This document shows, piece by piece, positions 18,046 to 26,467 of a DNA stretch of 64,000 bases. The notes under the pieces were generated by a model. The model searched no databases. It was not told where the DNA came from and saw nothing but the letters and a program-made list of their open reading frames with translations. The stretch comes from JAAYJT01 sp037445555 (GTDB lineage: Bacteria; Bacteroidota; Bacteroidia; Bacteroidales; JAAYJT01). The stretch lies in NCBI GenBank assembly GCA_037445555.1, contig JBBIKG010000001.1, positions 62,001 to 126,000 on the forward strand, read 5' to 3'. A program made the translations under genes and the position numbers. Each line of letters starts with the position of its first letter. Positions within the stretch are counted from its first letter, which is position 1.

Positions 18046-19692
18046 ATGTCAACATCCCATCAATACTTACATCTGAATCAGTCATGCCATTTTATCGGCC
18101 GCAAGGGTCCTCTGCTATTGATCATCATGGATGGCGTAGGCATTGGCAAGTCCTATCCCGGGAATGCCGTGTTTCTGGCCAATACTCCTGTGCTGGATTC
18201 TCTTTTTGCATCGCACCTCTGCACACAGCTAAAGGCGCATGGCACAGCGGTTGGCCTGCCGAGCGATGATGATATGGGAAACAGCGAGGTTGGACATAAT
18301 GCCATAGGGGCAGGCAGGGTAGTTCCGCAGGGCGCCAAACGCGTAAATCTTGCCCTCCAAACAGGCGAAATATTCAAGACCGACGTCTGGAAAACTATTG
18401 CACAAAAAGGGAAGCAAGGAGGTACGGTTCACTTCATCGGATTGCTCTCCGATGGCAATGTCCATTCCCACATCGCCCATCTGTTCGCCATGCTCAGGCA
18501 ATGCGCCCTTGAGAATGTAAACAGGGTACGCATACATATGCTGGCTGATGGGCGTGATGTGGAAGGAAAAAGCGCCCTGAAGTATATTGACAGCCTCGAG
18601 CAGTTGCTGAATGAAATAAACTCGGAAGGATATGATTACCGCATTGCATCAGGCGGCGGCCGGATGAAGGTAACCATGGACCGCTACAATGCCGACTGGG
18701 AAATCGTGAAGCGTGGCTGGTATGCACATGTGCTGGGTGTCGGGCGTCAGTTCTCATCAGCCCGCCAGGCTATCGAGACTTTTTATGCCGACGATGAAAG
18801 AATCATCGATCAGTATCTCGATGCATTTGTGATTGCCGATGAAACGGGAGCTCCTGTGGGCGCGGTAGAAGACGGTGATGCCGTAGTGTTTTTTAATTTC
18901 AGGGGCGATCGGGCCATAGAATTATCGCGAGCCTTCGAAGAGGCTGACTTTACTGAATTTGACAGGGTACAGGTGCCTTCGGTTTATTTTGCAGGCATGA
19001 TGCAATATGATGGCGACCTCATGATTCCGAAAAATTATCTGGTTACCCCTCCCGAAATTGATAACACCATCAGCCAATACCTTAGTGCAGAAGGAGTACG
19101 ATCCTTTGCCATCAGCGAAACCCAGAAGTATGGCCATGTTACCTATTTCTGGAACGGGAATCGCTCGGGGTATATCAATAAAGACCTTGAATCATACGTT
19201 GAAATTCCTTCCGATAGGATAGAATTCGACAAAGCCCCCAGAATGAAAGCTGTTGAAATTACCGAAACCACGATTGAAATGCTCAAAAGCAGGAAATACC
19301 GCTTTGGTAGGGTAAATTTTCCTAACGGAGACATGGTGGGGCATAGCGGAAAACTTGAAGCAGCTGTTCAGGCTGTTGAAACAGTTGACAAATGCGTCGG
19401 CAACCTTATCGAGGAGGTAAAGGCCCTCGGCGGGATTACCATAGTCACGGCCGATCACGGAAATTCTGACGAAATGTTTACCGAAAAAGATGGCGTGCGT
19501 ACACCCAAAACGGCTCACACCCTGAATCCCGTTCCCTTTGTCATTGTTGATTCAGATTATCAGGGCGAATACCAGATGAGACGCTTGCAAGATGCGGGAC
19601 TATCTAATATTGCTGCCACACTCCTCAACCTGATGGGGTATGAAAAACCTGCCGATTACGAAGAATCTCTTATTGAGTTTAGCTCAAAGTAA
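18046..19692 (+). CDS. gpmI: 2,3-bisphosphoglycerate-independent phosphoglycerate mutase
   Basis: Interconverts 3- and 2-phosphoglycerate in glycolysis using a Mn-dependent phosphoserine intermediate. 548 aa, slightly longer than the usual 510-ish because of an N-terminal extension before LLIIMDGVGIG. The catalytic serine sits in DDDMGNSEVGHNAIGAGRV. The LADGRDVEGKSAL, GGGRMKVTMDRYNADWE and FFNFRGDRAIELSRAF motifs and the metal site TVVTADHGNSD-like (ITIVTADHGNSDEM) with KTAHTLNPVPFV are present. It has its own promoter box. Confidence 0.97.
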   Translation: MSTSHQYLHLNQSCHFIGRKGPLLLIIMDGVGIGKSYPGNAVFLANTPVLDSLFASHLCTQLKAHGTAVGLPSDDDMGNSEVGHNAIGAGRVVPQGAKRVNLALQTGEIFKTDVWKTIAQKGKQGGTVHFIGLLSDGNVHSHIAHLFAMLRQCALENVNRVRIHMLADGRDVEGKSALKYIDSLEQLLNEINSEGYDYRIASGGGRMKVTMDRYNADWEIVKRGWYAHVLGVGRQFSSARQAIETFYADDERIIDQYLDAFVIADETGAPVGAVEDGDAVVFFNFRGDRAIELSRAFEEADFTEFDRVQVPSVYFAGMMQYDGDLMIPKNYLVTPPEIDNTISQYLSAEGVRSFAISETQKYGHVTYFWNGNRSGYINKDLESYVEIPSDRIEFDKAPRMKAVEITETTIEMLKSRKYRFGRVNFPNGDMVGHSGKLEAAVQAVETVDKCVGNLIEEVKALGGITIVTADHGNSDEMFTEKDGVRTPKTAHTLNPVPFVIVDSDYQGEYQMRRLQDAGLSNIAATLLNLMGYEKPADYEESLIEFSSK

Positions 19693-19709
19693 TTTATTGG
19701 TGGTTTGTT

Positions 19710-20430
19710 TTATTGTTCTACCTGATGTACCTCCTTACCTGTCCCGGTGGTGAATATCCTAAGATCGTACAGATCAGGTTCAAAATGAAAGTATAAAACC
19801 GTGCCGGCAAGGTCAAGTGCCGGAAGAGAGGTTTTATCAAGGATATTTGAGTCAGATGTAGCTAGAATTCCTGAAACCAGGTGTGTTAATTGATAATCAG
19901 CCGAGTGGTGCAGTTCTGCATTTCCCTCAATACCTACTTCGTTAAGTTTTTTGTTTAGTTGTTCTGCCAACAGCCCACTAAAACTGATGGGGCTGTCGAT
20001 AAAAAGCGTATACCTTTTAGTCGCTTGTGACAAAGGTATCCGAATAGCAGGTTGACTGATCGCTGAAGCAGTTCCGAACGGAATATTTTTCCGTGTACCT
20101 CTGAAGCATCCCGGATAATTCCGTCATTACTTATAAAAACAACATTTCCGTTGAGATAACTACCTAAGTAATTAAAGTGTTATACACGTCAATCATAAGC
20201 CAATTACCTGAAACGCATTCATCGGAAACGAGTTTTTTATTGCGTGTCCGTGCTATTCCCGAAGCAGAAATGCCTCTGAAGAGCATGCTTCGTTCGATGC
20301 CGCTTAACCGATACCGGTCGCCAATCAATTTAAGCGATGCTTTTTGAGGGTACCTCCGGTCAAGAAAGTATAAATAATCGGTTGCTGCATCGCCAAAATT
20401 TATTGGGAGGGATTTCATGGAAGAGGACAT
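19710..20430 (-). pseudogene. DUF434-family gene broken by two frameshifts
   Basis: Three minus-strand frames read as one protein of about 240 aa. Frame 1 starts MSSSMKSLPINFGDAATDYL, carries GYRYPQ-type family residues and runs to WLMIDVYNTLIT, then stops at 20164-20166. Removing one frameshift near there lets the next frame continue as GSYLNGNVVFISNDGIIRDA and SEVHGKIFRSELLQ. A second shift at the T-run 20015-20018 restores the last frame, LFIDSPISFSGLLAEQLNKK...LATSDSNILD...LDLAG. The order and content match the DUF434 (plus DUF5616) family I recall; its function is unknown, with a nuclease-like C-terminus suspected. Each break needs one added base in a short homopolymer, so either a decaying gene or sequencing error. 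Confidence 0.75.
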
Positions 20431-20802
20431 TAATAAAATAGGAGTGTAGTATAATGAAAAACTTCATCATGGCAGAAAATCTCTCATGTATGACCTTACG
20501 CCAGTATTTCAACCATCATGCTAAATAATATTATTAACATTTTCTCTTCCAAAAATAATACTTTTTAATCCTTATAGGAAATTGAAAATCAGCTATTTAA
20601 TAATATATTCGTAAATCTCGAGTACACAATGCCTGTTGGTCGCTAAGTATATCCGGTGATTCCCAAACCAGTCAGTTGAAACAATACCCGACTCACTCGG
20701 AGGTATCAAAGTAATAATAACCTCAGCCACGAGTTGTGGCACGTGATATTTATTGAAGTGAAATAGTCTAACTCAACTCTTGCCTAAAGTGTATGTGAGG
20801 AT
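20431..20802 (-). other. 372-base gap between the DUF434 gene and yebC
   Basis: AT-rich from 20520 to 20610. The half next to yebC contains one open minus-strand stretch (20593-20742, annotated separately) and nothing else I can recognise. No terminator-like hairpin with a T-run and no -7 box match were seen for the DUF434 gene. Confidence 0.5.
20593..20742 (-). CDS. Possible small ORF or gene remnant, GTG start
   Basis: A 49-codon frame from GTG at 20742 to TAG at 20593. It encodes a protein-like stretch with VPQLVAEVIITLIPPSESG and then IVSTDWFGNHRIYLATNRHC before the end. Composition looks coding rather than random, and the frame stays open upstream for a few more codons to a TGA. No family recognised. 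It could be the C-terminal remnant of a lost gene, a small protein, or chance. Confidence 0.25.
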   Translation of the reverse strand: MPQLVAEVIITLIPPSESGIVSTDWFGNHRIYLATNRHCVLEIYEYIIK

Positions 20803-21543
20803 CTATTCCTCGTTCATAATTTCATCCGGAATTTCGAGATTGTGAAATATCTCCTGCACATCATCGTCGTCCTCGAATACTTCGATAAGCTTCATTACTT
20901 TCCGGGCCGAATCCAAATCGAGCTTTACCGTATCTCGTGGAATGCGCTGCAGCATTGCGCTTTCCGGCTCAATGCCCAATTCCTCCAGCTTCTTCATCAT
21001 GGAGCCAAAATCCTCCATTGCGGTGGTAATGGTGAAAAAATCGTCTTCGAGCTGTATATCCTCAGCTCCGGCATCAATCACTTCCATCTCAAACTCCTCC
21101 TGGTTGATTTTACCCTTGGGAACGGTGAATATTCCTTTTCTGTCGAAAACAAAACTCAGAGAGCCATTTGTACTCAGATTGCCGCCGTATTTATTGAAGT
21201 ATGACCTAACATTAGCCACTGTGCGCTGTACGTTATCGGTGGTACATTCAACGAAAACAGCCACACCGTTGGGTGCATACCCTTCGTAGGTGGTTTCGAC
21301 AAAACTCGCCGAATCCTTGTCCGATGCTTTATTGATAGCCCTCGCCACATTGTCTTTTGGCATATTGGCTCCTTTAGCATTGGCAATAGCAAGCCTAAGC
21401 CTTGGGTTGCCTTCCGGATCAGCGCCCCCTTCTTTAACCGCAATGTTGATATCTTTGATGATTCGCGAAAATATTTTTGATCGTTTGGCATCCAATGCGC
21501 CCTTTTTTCGTTTGATGGTTGACCATTTGCTATGACCTGACAT
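20803..21543 (-). CDS. yebC: YebC/PmpR/TACO1-family translation or regulatory factor
   Basis: 246 aa, normal length. The N-terminus MSGHSKWSTIKRKKGALDAKRSKIF is diagnostic. It is followed by NPRLRLAIANAKGANMPKDN, YEGYAPNGVAVFVE, TDNVQRTVANVRSYFNKYGG and GAEDIQLEDDFFTI. Long described as a transcription regulator; more recent work links YebC proteins to relief of ribosome stalling at proline stretches. It has a -7 box of its own and stands alone. Confidence 0.97.
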   Translation of the reverse strand: MSGHSKWSTIKRKKGALDAKRSKIFSRIIKDINIAVKEGGADPEGNPRLRLAIANAKGANMPKDNVARAINKASDKDSASFVETTYEGYAPNGVAVFVECTTDNVQRTVANVRSYFNKYGGNLSTNGSLSFVFDRKGIFTVPKGKINQEEFEMEVIDAGAEDIQLEDDFFTITTAMEDFGSMMKKLEELGIEPESAMLQRIPRDTVKLDLDSARKVMKLIEVFEDDDDVQEIFHNLEIPDEIMNEE

Positions 21544-21593
21544 ATGATGGCTTAATTGATTGTTTTACAATTTTTTAGGCTTGTTTTCGGTTG

Positions 21594-21601
21594 CAAAAAT
21601 A
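21594..21601 (-). promoter_or_regulatory. -7 box TATTTTTG for yebC
   Basis: Exact TAnnTTTG on the minus strand, 50 bases before the yebC ATG. Confidence 0.5.
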
Positions 21602-21669
21602 TGAAAAAATTTCTTGCAGTCAAAATTCGTGGCACACCTCCCTGGAAGGGCCCTACCCGTCGATGATCC

Positions 21670-21708
21670 GAAATAAATAAAGAGGCTGCCCTTCTGAGAC
21701 AGCCTCTT
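21670..21708 (-). terminator. Rho-independent terminator after the DUF2807 gene
   Basis: Nine-base perfect arms AAGAGGCTG and CAGCCTCTT at 21680-21688 and 21700-21708, with an 11-base loop. On the minus strand the stem is followed by a T-rich tail (TTATTTATTT). It lies 22 bases beyond the DUF2807 gene stop. Confidence 0.85.
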
Positions 21709-21730
21709 CCGGAGATTAATCCGCTTGCTC

Positions 21731-23269
21731 TTAGAACGAAAGCAAGGCTAAACCAACCGAAAAAGGATACAGCTCCGGTCCTTTACCGTCCCTGAATAAA
21801 GGGGTCAGGGAATACGTTCCGTAGAGATTTAACTTTCCCCATCCTATTTTGAGCAGGGCATCCGCCTTGAATGGGTTGATGAAGAAATCATCATGTTGTT
21901 TCTCTGTCTGTTTTTTACCGTTTTCATAATCCATTTTCTGATACGATCCTATCCTTAGTCCGCCAATGATACCGGCAGAGAGGTGAAAACTGTCGGAGTT
22001 GCTCTTTGGATTGGTTTGGAACTCGAGCATAAGAGGTGCATTGAGGTAAGAAATCACTATCTTATTTTTTACGTAGGCCTTTTCATCTGCCCTAACCGCT
22101 GTGAACACCTCGGCATTACGGTCGATTTTCATGTTGTGTTGCCTCAACCTGAAATTATTCCACTCAAACCCCAATCCTGTTACCAGTCCGAGCTTTTGCC
22201 CCGAGATGTTGAAGTTTTGCTCAAAAAGGTTCAGACGAACATTGGTTGACTTCTCATAACGCAGGTCAAGAAACGAATAACCTGCCGGCATACTCAGACT
22301 CCCTTCCTTGTTGGTAAGCCCGTTGATGCCTAGTTCAAAACCCGACCAGTGCCCGTTAAATTTTGGCTTTTTCACCTTGCTGAGTTTTACATTCCCACTT
22401 TCGTCGACCTCAAGTTTTTTTGATCCGATCGAGATATTGGTTCCCTTTCCTTCGAGAACTTCAACCTCAATATTTCCGATTTTCACCTTCGTTGAGTCGC
22501 CGTTTTCAGATACATCGAGCAACTTAAGCTTTTCCTTGTCGATGGCCCCTTTAATCGTGACAACCACCTTGCCCGGACTATTTATGGTTTTAATGCCGTC
22601 GTTTTCAAAATATGAAAGTGATCCTGCACCGCTGACTTCCGAAGTGATATTGTCAATGGCAGTAACCTTGGCACGTGCTGCTCCGCTTACCTTAATGTCA
22701 GTGTTTTGGGTTATGAGCTTAAGCGCATCCATATATGCTGCCCCGCTCACTTTGGTGTTGTGGGTTTCTGAATGGCCTTTAAGGGTGAGGGATGCAGCCC
22801 CCGATATATCGGTTTTCAGAAACACAGTGTTGACATCGACCGTTCCTTTGGCAGCCCCCGAAACATCCATGTCAAGGCGTGGACTTTCGATCACATTTTC
22901 TCCTACTAACTTGGCTGCTCCTGACAAGGTAAGTGATTTCAGTTCGGTAAATGTTACATAGGCGTTTAGCTTGGTCGGGCTTGATAATGACTTTGCATTA
23001 ATATTCAAGGTGCTCCCGGTGATTTTAAGAGTAACCATCTCCTGCAGATTTTCATCTGTCTCAATCTTCACCAGTGGGCGATCGCCTTTTTGAAGGAAAA
23101 CATTCACTACCGATCCTGCCTCAATGGCGTCGAAATCACCAACGCTAAATTCTTTGATAATGACATTCTTATTGCCTTTTACGCTTTGGGCAGGAAGGGT
23201 ATAACTGCTGAGCATCAGTGCGCCGGCCAGCACTGTTGATTGAATTGTTATGAATATTTTTCTTTTCAT
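21731..23269 (-). CDS. Exported DUF2807 (head GIN domain) protein with outer-membrane barrel-like C-terminus
   Basis: 512 aa. Signal peptide ending TLPAQ (about residue 28). Residues 35-250 form the DUF2807 'head GIN' beta-helix-like domain with many SGAA repeats (LSGAAKLVGEN, VSGAAKGTVD, ISGAASLTLKG, VSGAAYMDAL, VSGAARAKV, VSGAGSLSYF). After a linker, about 310-512 looks like a PorT/OmpW-like beta-barrel with alternating strands and a final ...FSVGLALLSF ending in phenylalanine. Function unknown; probably a surface protein. It is third in the ECF sigma-regulator unit and has a terminator. Confidence 0.85.
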   Translation of the reverse strand: MKRKIFITIQSTVLAGALMLSSYTLPAQSVKGNKNVIIKEFSVGDFDAIEAGSVVNVFLQKGDRPLVKIETDENLQEMVTLKITGSTLNINAKSLSSPTKLNAYVTFTELKSLTLSGAAKLVGENVIESPRLDMDVSGAAKGTVDVNTVFLKTDISGAASLTLKGHSETHNTKVSGAAYMDALKLITQNTDIKVSGAARAKVTAIDNITSEVSGAGSLSYFENDGIKTINSPGKVVVTIKGAIDKEKLKLLDVSENGDSTKVKIGNIEVEVLEGKGTNISIGSKKLEVDESGNVKLSKVKKPKFNGHWSGFELGINGLTNKEGSLSMPAGYSFLDLRYEKSTNVRLNLFEQNFNISGQKLGLVTGLGFEWNNFRLRQHNMKIDRNAEVFTAVRADEKAYVKNKIVISYLNAPLMLEFQTNPKSNSDSFHLSAGIIGGLRIGSYQKMDYENGKKQTEKQHDDFFINPFKADALLKIGWGKLNLYGTYSLTPLFRDGKGPELYPFSVGLALLSF

Positions 23270-23345
23270 GACATTGTTTTATTATTAGCCTGGTTGAAAT
23301 GCTTTGTCAATATGACGTATATCGGTGATTGTTTGTTACAGACTG

Positions 23346-24479
23346 TCAGTTGGAGGGTTTGCGCACATTGCGATTAATATTCAATGATTCGCTCTGCAAT
23401 GCATAGGCAGTAACGTTTCCCCGGTCATCACGCTGGGGGGTGAATCTCAGACTGCTGTTCGTAATACGCGAAAAAGTATGGACACCGAGGTTAGCTATTT
23501 CCCACCAGTCGAGTGGTGTATTCGGATCAGATGCCATTGCGCTTTCCGGGATTGTCAATTTTCGGATCAAAGACGGTCCCTGCGTCAACAGATTGCCCAT
23601 GACTGGTTCATCTGATGCCGGCTCGTCATACCGAAGCATTTGGGCTAGTATGATATCCCCAAAGTATGGTGTGATTTCATTTCGCAGTGTTATTCCCTCT
23701 ACCAGACGATTTGATGGAATCTCTATTGCCGGAGGCACTGGAATGGAACTCATTCGTGATTCAAACACAGCTAAAAGCCTTGAATCTTCCTTCAGGGTAG
23801 CCATGGCATTATCCGGTCGTATTTTGCTGGACTGTGTTGCACGGGGCCTTTTCGTTTCATCTTCCCTGAGGTTGGGGGGGGGAGGCGGCGCAGGTAGCAG
23901 ATCGGATCCATTTAATTCAACCGAAGGTTTGTTCTCAACCACTTGCGTGGCAGGCGATGGCGGGCGGTTAATCAGGAATACAAGTCCAAGCAAGACTATT
24001 ACCCAAGCAGCCGCAACGGCAGCATAATACACTCGGCGCATGGGAATAATCAATGGCTTTTTCAATGCCTGCTTTCCAGGAAAAATAATATTTCTGTCGG
24101 GCCACAGGCGGCAGCGCCCGATAACATCGAATTCGGACTGCAGTACCGGGTTGATTTGTAAAAAACGAATCACATGAAATTTTTCCTCCTCCGAAAGGTC
24201 AAACTCATGCCAGGCGACAAAATAATCCTCGTAGTTATCGACAGTAATGTTACCGGAAGCTACAATCCCGGATTTCTTTAAAGCCGCTTTTTCGGAGTAG
24301 GGAACGTGGGGTGCGGCGACGCTCAGCAATTCCATTTCCTCCAGTTCAGCACACAGATCCGGATTGGCTGCAACAAACTCCATCAAATCCGGTTTGTACT
24401 GCTCATCAAGCCTGCCTTCGAGATAATCCAGAAAGAAAGCCTCGTAATTATTTCGGTTGATGTTCATATCAGATGACAT
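23346..24479 (-). CDS. Membrane protein encoded with an ECF sigma factor, probable anti-sigma-type regulator
   Basis: About 377 aa from the ATG at 24479, which overlaps the sigma stop by 11 bases; an ATG at 24467 is also possible. One transmembrane helix (about 150-170) separates a cytoplasmic N-terminal half from a proline-rich exported half. The N-terminal half holds two similar helical repeats that begin NYEAFFLDYLEGRL and NYEDYFVAWHEFDL and end in N-P-x-L-x-x-E. The layout fits Bacteroidota anti-sigma or FecR-like regulators, but there is no zinc-binding HxxxCxxC and no clear FecR domain. Role inferred from gene order. Confidence 0.6.
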   Translation of the reverse strand: MSSDMNINRNNYEAFFLDYLEGRLDEQYKPDLMEFVAANPDLCAELEEMELLSVAAPHVPYSEKAALKKSGIVASGNITVDNYEDYFVAWHEFDLSEEEKFHVIRFLQINPVLQSEFDVIGRCRLWPDRNIIFPGKQALKKPLIIPMRRVYYAAVAAAWVIVLLGLVFLINRPPSPATQVVENKPSVELNGSDLLPAPPPPPNLREDETKRPRATQSSKIRPDNAMATLKEDSRLLAVFESRMSSIPVPPAIEIPSNRLVEGITLRNEITPYFGDIILAQMLRYDEPASDEPVMGNLLTQGPSLIRKLTIPESAMASDPNTPLDWWEIANLGVHTFSRITNSSLRFTPQRDDRGNVTAYALQSESLNINRNVRKPSN

Positions 24480-24954
24480 TTTGCAAGCATCCAATGTAGT
24501 TTTTCAAAAAGAGCCGCGCACGATAAATATATACCTTAACCTGGGATTCGTTAAGTCCTGTTATTTGCCCGATTTCTTCGTAACTGTATCCTTCATAGTC
24601 GCGCAATAAGACGACTGTTTTCTGAATTTCCGGTAATTTATCAACTGCCTCGTTTAATACTTCTTTCAGGTCAAAGGCTGTCTGTGTGGTTGTTAGAGAT
24701 ATGGTGTGTTGTTCCTCCAGCCTGATCTTTCTATTGTTTTTTCGTATCACATCAATCATGGTATGGTAGGCTGTAGTAAAAAGGTATGACTTGGCCTTGT
24801 CATTATTTACCTCCAGATGACGTTCCCATAATCTGACGAATGATTCCTGTACGATATCAGCCGCACTTTCCTCATCGCCAATACTCTTCAGGATAAAGCG
24901 ATAGAGTCCATCCGAGTGGTGATCGACACAACGGTTGTATTCTGCTACGTTCAT
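24469..24954 (-). CDS. ECF-family RNA polymerase sigma factor
   Basis: 161 aa. Region 2 (about 10-75) has DIVQESFVRLWE and KAKSYLFTTAYHTMIDVIRK; region 4 (about 100-155) has LPEIQKTVVLLRDYEGYSYEEI and LNESQVKVYIYRARLFLK, the DNA-binding helix-turn-helix. Length and motifs are normal for an ECF sigma. It is first in a unit with the membrane regulator and the DUF2807 gene, so it likely controls an envelope response including itself. Confidence 0.92.
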   Translation of the reverse strand: MNVAEYNRCVDHHSDGLYRFILKSIGDEESAADIVQESFVRLWERHLEVNNDKAKSYLFTTAYHTMIDVIRKNNRKIRLEEQHTISLTTTQTAFDLKEVLNEAVDKLPEIQKTVVLLRDYEGYSYEEIGQITGLNESQVKVYIYRARLFLKNYIGCLQNVI

Positions 24955-24979
24955 CAGTGCAGGTTAATCTCCGAAAAAT

Positions 24980-24987
24980 CAAAGGTA
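24980..24987 (-). promoter_or_regulatory. -7 box TACCTTTG for the ECF sigma unit
   Basis: Exact TAnnTTTG on the minus strand, 25 bases before the sigma factor ATG. It matches the housekeeping sigma consensus, so at least basal expression should not need the ECF sigma itself. Confidence 0.5.
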
Positions 24988-25030
24988 AGACGGGAAGGCG
25001 ATGATTTTGTTACATCGATACCCCTGGTTT

Positions 25031-26389
25031 CTATCCGGGAATATTATATTGTTTCATTTTGTTGTAGAGAGTCTTGCGGTCAACCTTGAGTGATGCAGCG
25101 GCTTTGGTTTTATTATAATGTACCTTTTCTAGTGTTTGCACGATCAGGCTGCGCTCGCTGGCCTCGCTGATGCTGCGCAACCCGCTGTCGCCAAAGCCCT
25201 GGATAAAATTGGATGTACGATTAATGACCAGCTCCGACGGAAGGGTGTCGACCAGGATAGTATCGCCAGGGGTTAATAAAACTGCCCTTTTGATTACGTT
25301 TTTCATTTCTCTGATGTTACCTGGCCATGCGTACTCAAGAAACCTCTGCATCACCGATTCATGAAACCCGATCACTTTTCGGTTCAGTTCGCGGTTCGAC
25401 TGCTCAAGGAAATGGTTCGCAAACATGATGATGTCTTCCGGTCTCTCGCGCAGCGGAGCAACATCAATGCGGAACTCATTAAGACGGTGGTATAGGTCTT
25501 CGCGGAACGCCCCTCTGCGCACAGCCTGGGCAAGGTCCTCGTTAGATGCAACAATGATCCTCGCATCCACGTCGATATCGCGCGTGCCCCCGATTCGCCT
25601 TATCTTTTTTTCTTGGGTGGCGCGTAAAAGCTTCAGCTGTATCTCATAGGAGAGATTGGCAATTTCGTCCAGGAACAAGGTGCCCCCATTGGCCAGTTGA
25701 AACTGTCCTTCTTTATCGAGGTGGGCGTCGGTAAATGACCCCTTGACATGGCCAAAGAGTTCGCTGCCAGCCAGTTCGCTCGACAACGCCCCGCAATCGA
25801 CCGCCACGAAGGGCTTACTGCTTCGCAAGCTCTTGAGGTGTATCATCCTTGCAACGTATTCCTTCCCTGTGCCACTTTCTCCATGAATAATCACAGCAAT
25901 ATCGGTCGGTGCCACCAGATCAATATATTTCATGATTTGCCGGGCACTTAGACTTTGGCCCTGTATGAAGCTGAAATCGCTCAGGCCAACTCCTTTATTT
26001 ACGTTGCCGGTATCGGCTTCCCCCTTTTTTTGCTTGTTCATAGCCTGTTTCATAGTAAGAAGCAACTCATCGGGGTTGATAGGTTTGGCCACATACTCGT
26101 GCGCCCCAAGTTTCATAGCATTCACAGCAGTGCGAATATCCGTATACCGTGTCATCAAGATAACAGGCAATGATTGATTGAAGGCTTTGGCCTCTTTGAG
26201 GAGTTCAATGCCGTCCTTATCCGGAAGCCTGTAGTCGGTCAGGATGATGTCAAACTGTTCTTCGCGCAATGCCCTAAGACCATTATTTGCACTGAAATAC
26301 TCTTTTACCTCATAACCTTTATTGCTGAGGAAGGTCTTGAGCATCAGGCAGAAAGTTGGATCGTCGTCAACCAATAAAACTTTAGGCAT
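25031..26389 (-). CDS. NtrC-family sigma-54-dependent response regulator
   Basis: 452 aa. The receiver domain (1-120) has phospho-acceptor D52 in LTDYRLPDKDG and the switch Lys in VAKPINP. The central AAA+ domain (about 140-370) has Walker A GESGTGKE (170-177) and Walker B GGTLFLDEIAN. The sigma-54 contact loop, canonical GAFTGA, reads GSFTDA (217-222). The C-terminal Fis-type HTH (about 410-450) includes KTKAAASLKVDRKTLYNKM. No histidine kinase gene is adjacent, so its partner is elsewhere. It has its own promoter box. Confidence 0.95.
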   Translation of the reverse strand: MPKVLLVDDDPTFCLMLKTFLSNKGYEVKEYFSANNGLRALREEQFDIILTDYRLPDKDGIELLKEAKAFNQSLPVILMTRYTDIRTAVNAMKLGAHEYVAKPINPDELLLTMKQAMNKQKKGEADTGNVNKGVGLSDFSFIQGQSLSARQIMKYIDLVAPTDIAVIIHGESGTGKEYVARMIHLKSLRSSKPFVAVDCGALSSELAGSELFGHVKGSFTDAHLDKEGQFQLANGGTLFLDEIANLSYEIQLKLLRATQEKKIRRIGGTRDIDVDARIIVASNEDLAQAVRRGAFREDLYHRLNEFRIDVAPLRERPEDIIMFANHFLEQSNRELNRKVIGFHESVMQRFLEYAWPGNIREMKNVIKRAVLLTPGDTILVDTLPSELVINRTSNFIQGFGDSGLRSISEASERSLIVQTLEKVHYNKTKAAASLKVDRKTLYNKMKQYNIPG

Positions 26390-26411
26390 GGCAATGGGTT
26401 TGCTATCTACG

Positions 26412-26419
26412 CAAATTTA
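26412..26419 (-). promoter_or_regulatory. -7 box TAAATTTG for the NtrC-type regulator
   Basis: Exact TAnnTTTG on the minus strand, 22 bases before the ATG. Confidence 0.5.
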
Positions 26420-26467
26420 CTAATAATTGTCTAAAACTCTAATCAATAACAATAGACCCACAAGTCA

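Noticed and set aside
22308..22961. 217-codon plus-strand frame inside the DUF2807 gene
   Set aside because: Shadow of the SGA-repeat region on the other strand; serine/threonine-rich and without a family.
23440..24027. 195-codon plus-strand frame opposite the ECF-linked membrane protein
   Set aside because: Antisense to a better supported reading in the sigma operon.
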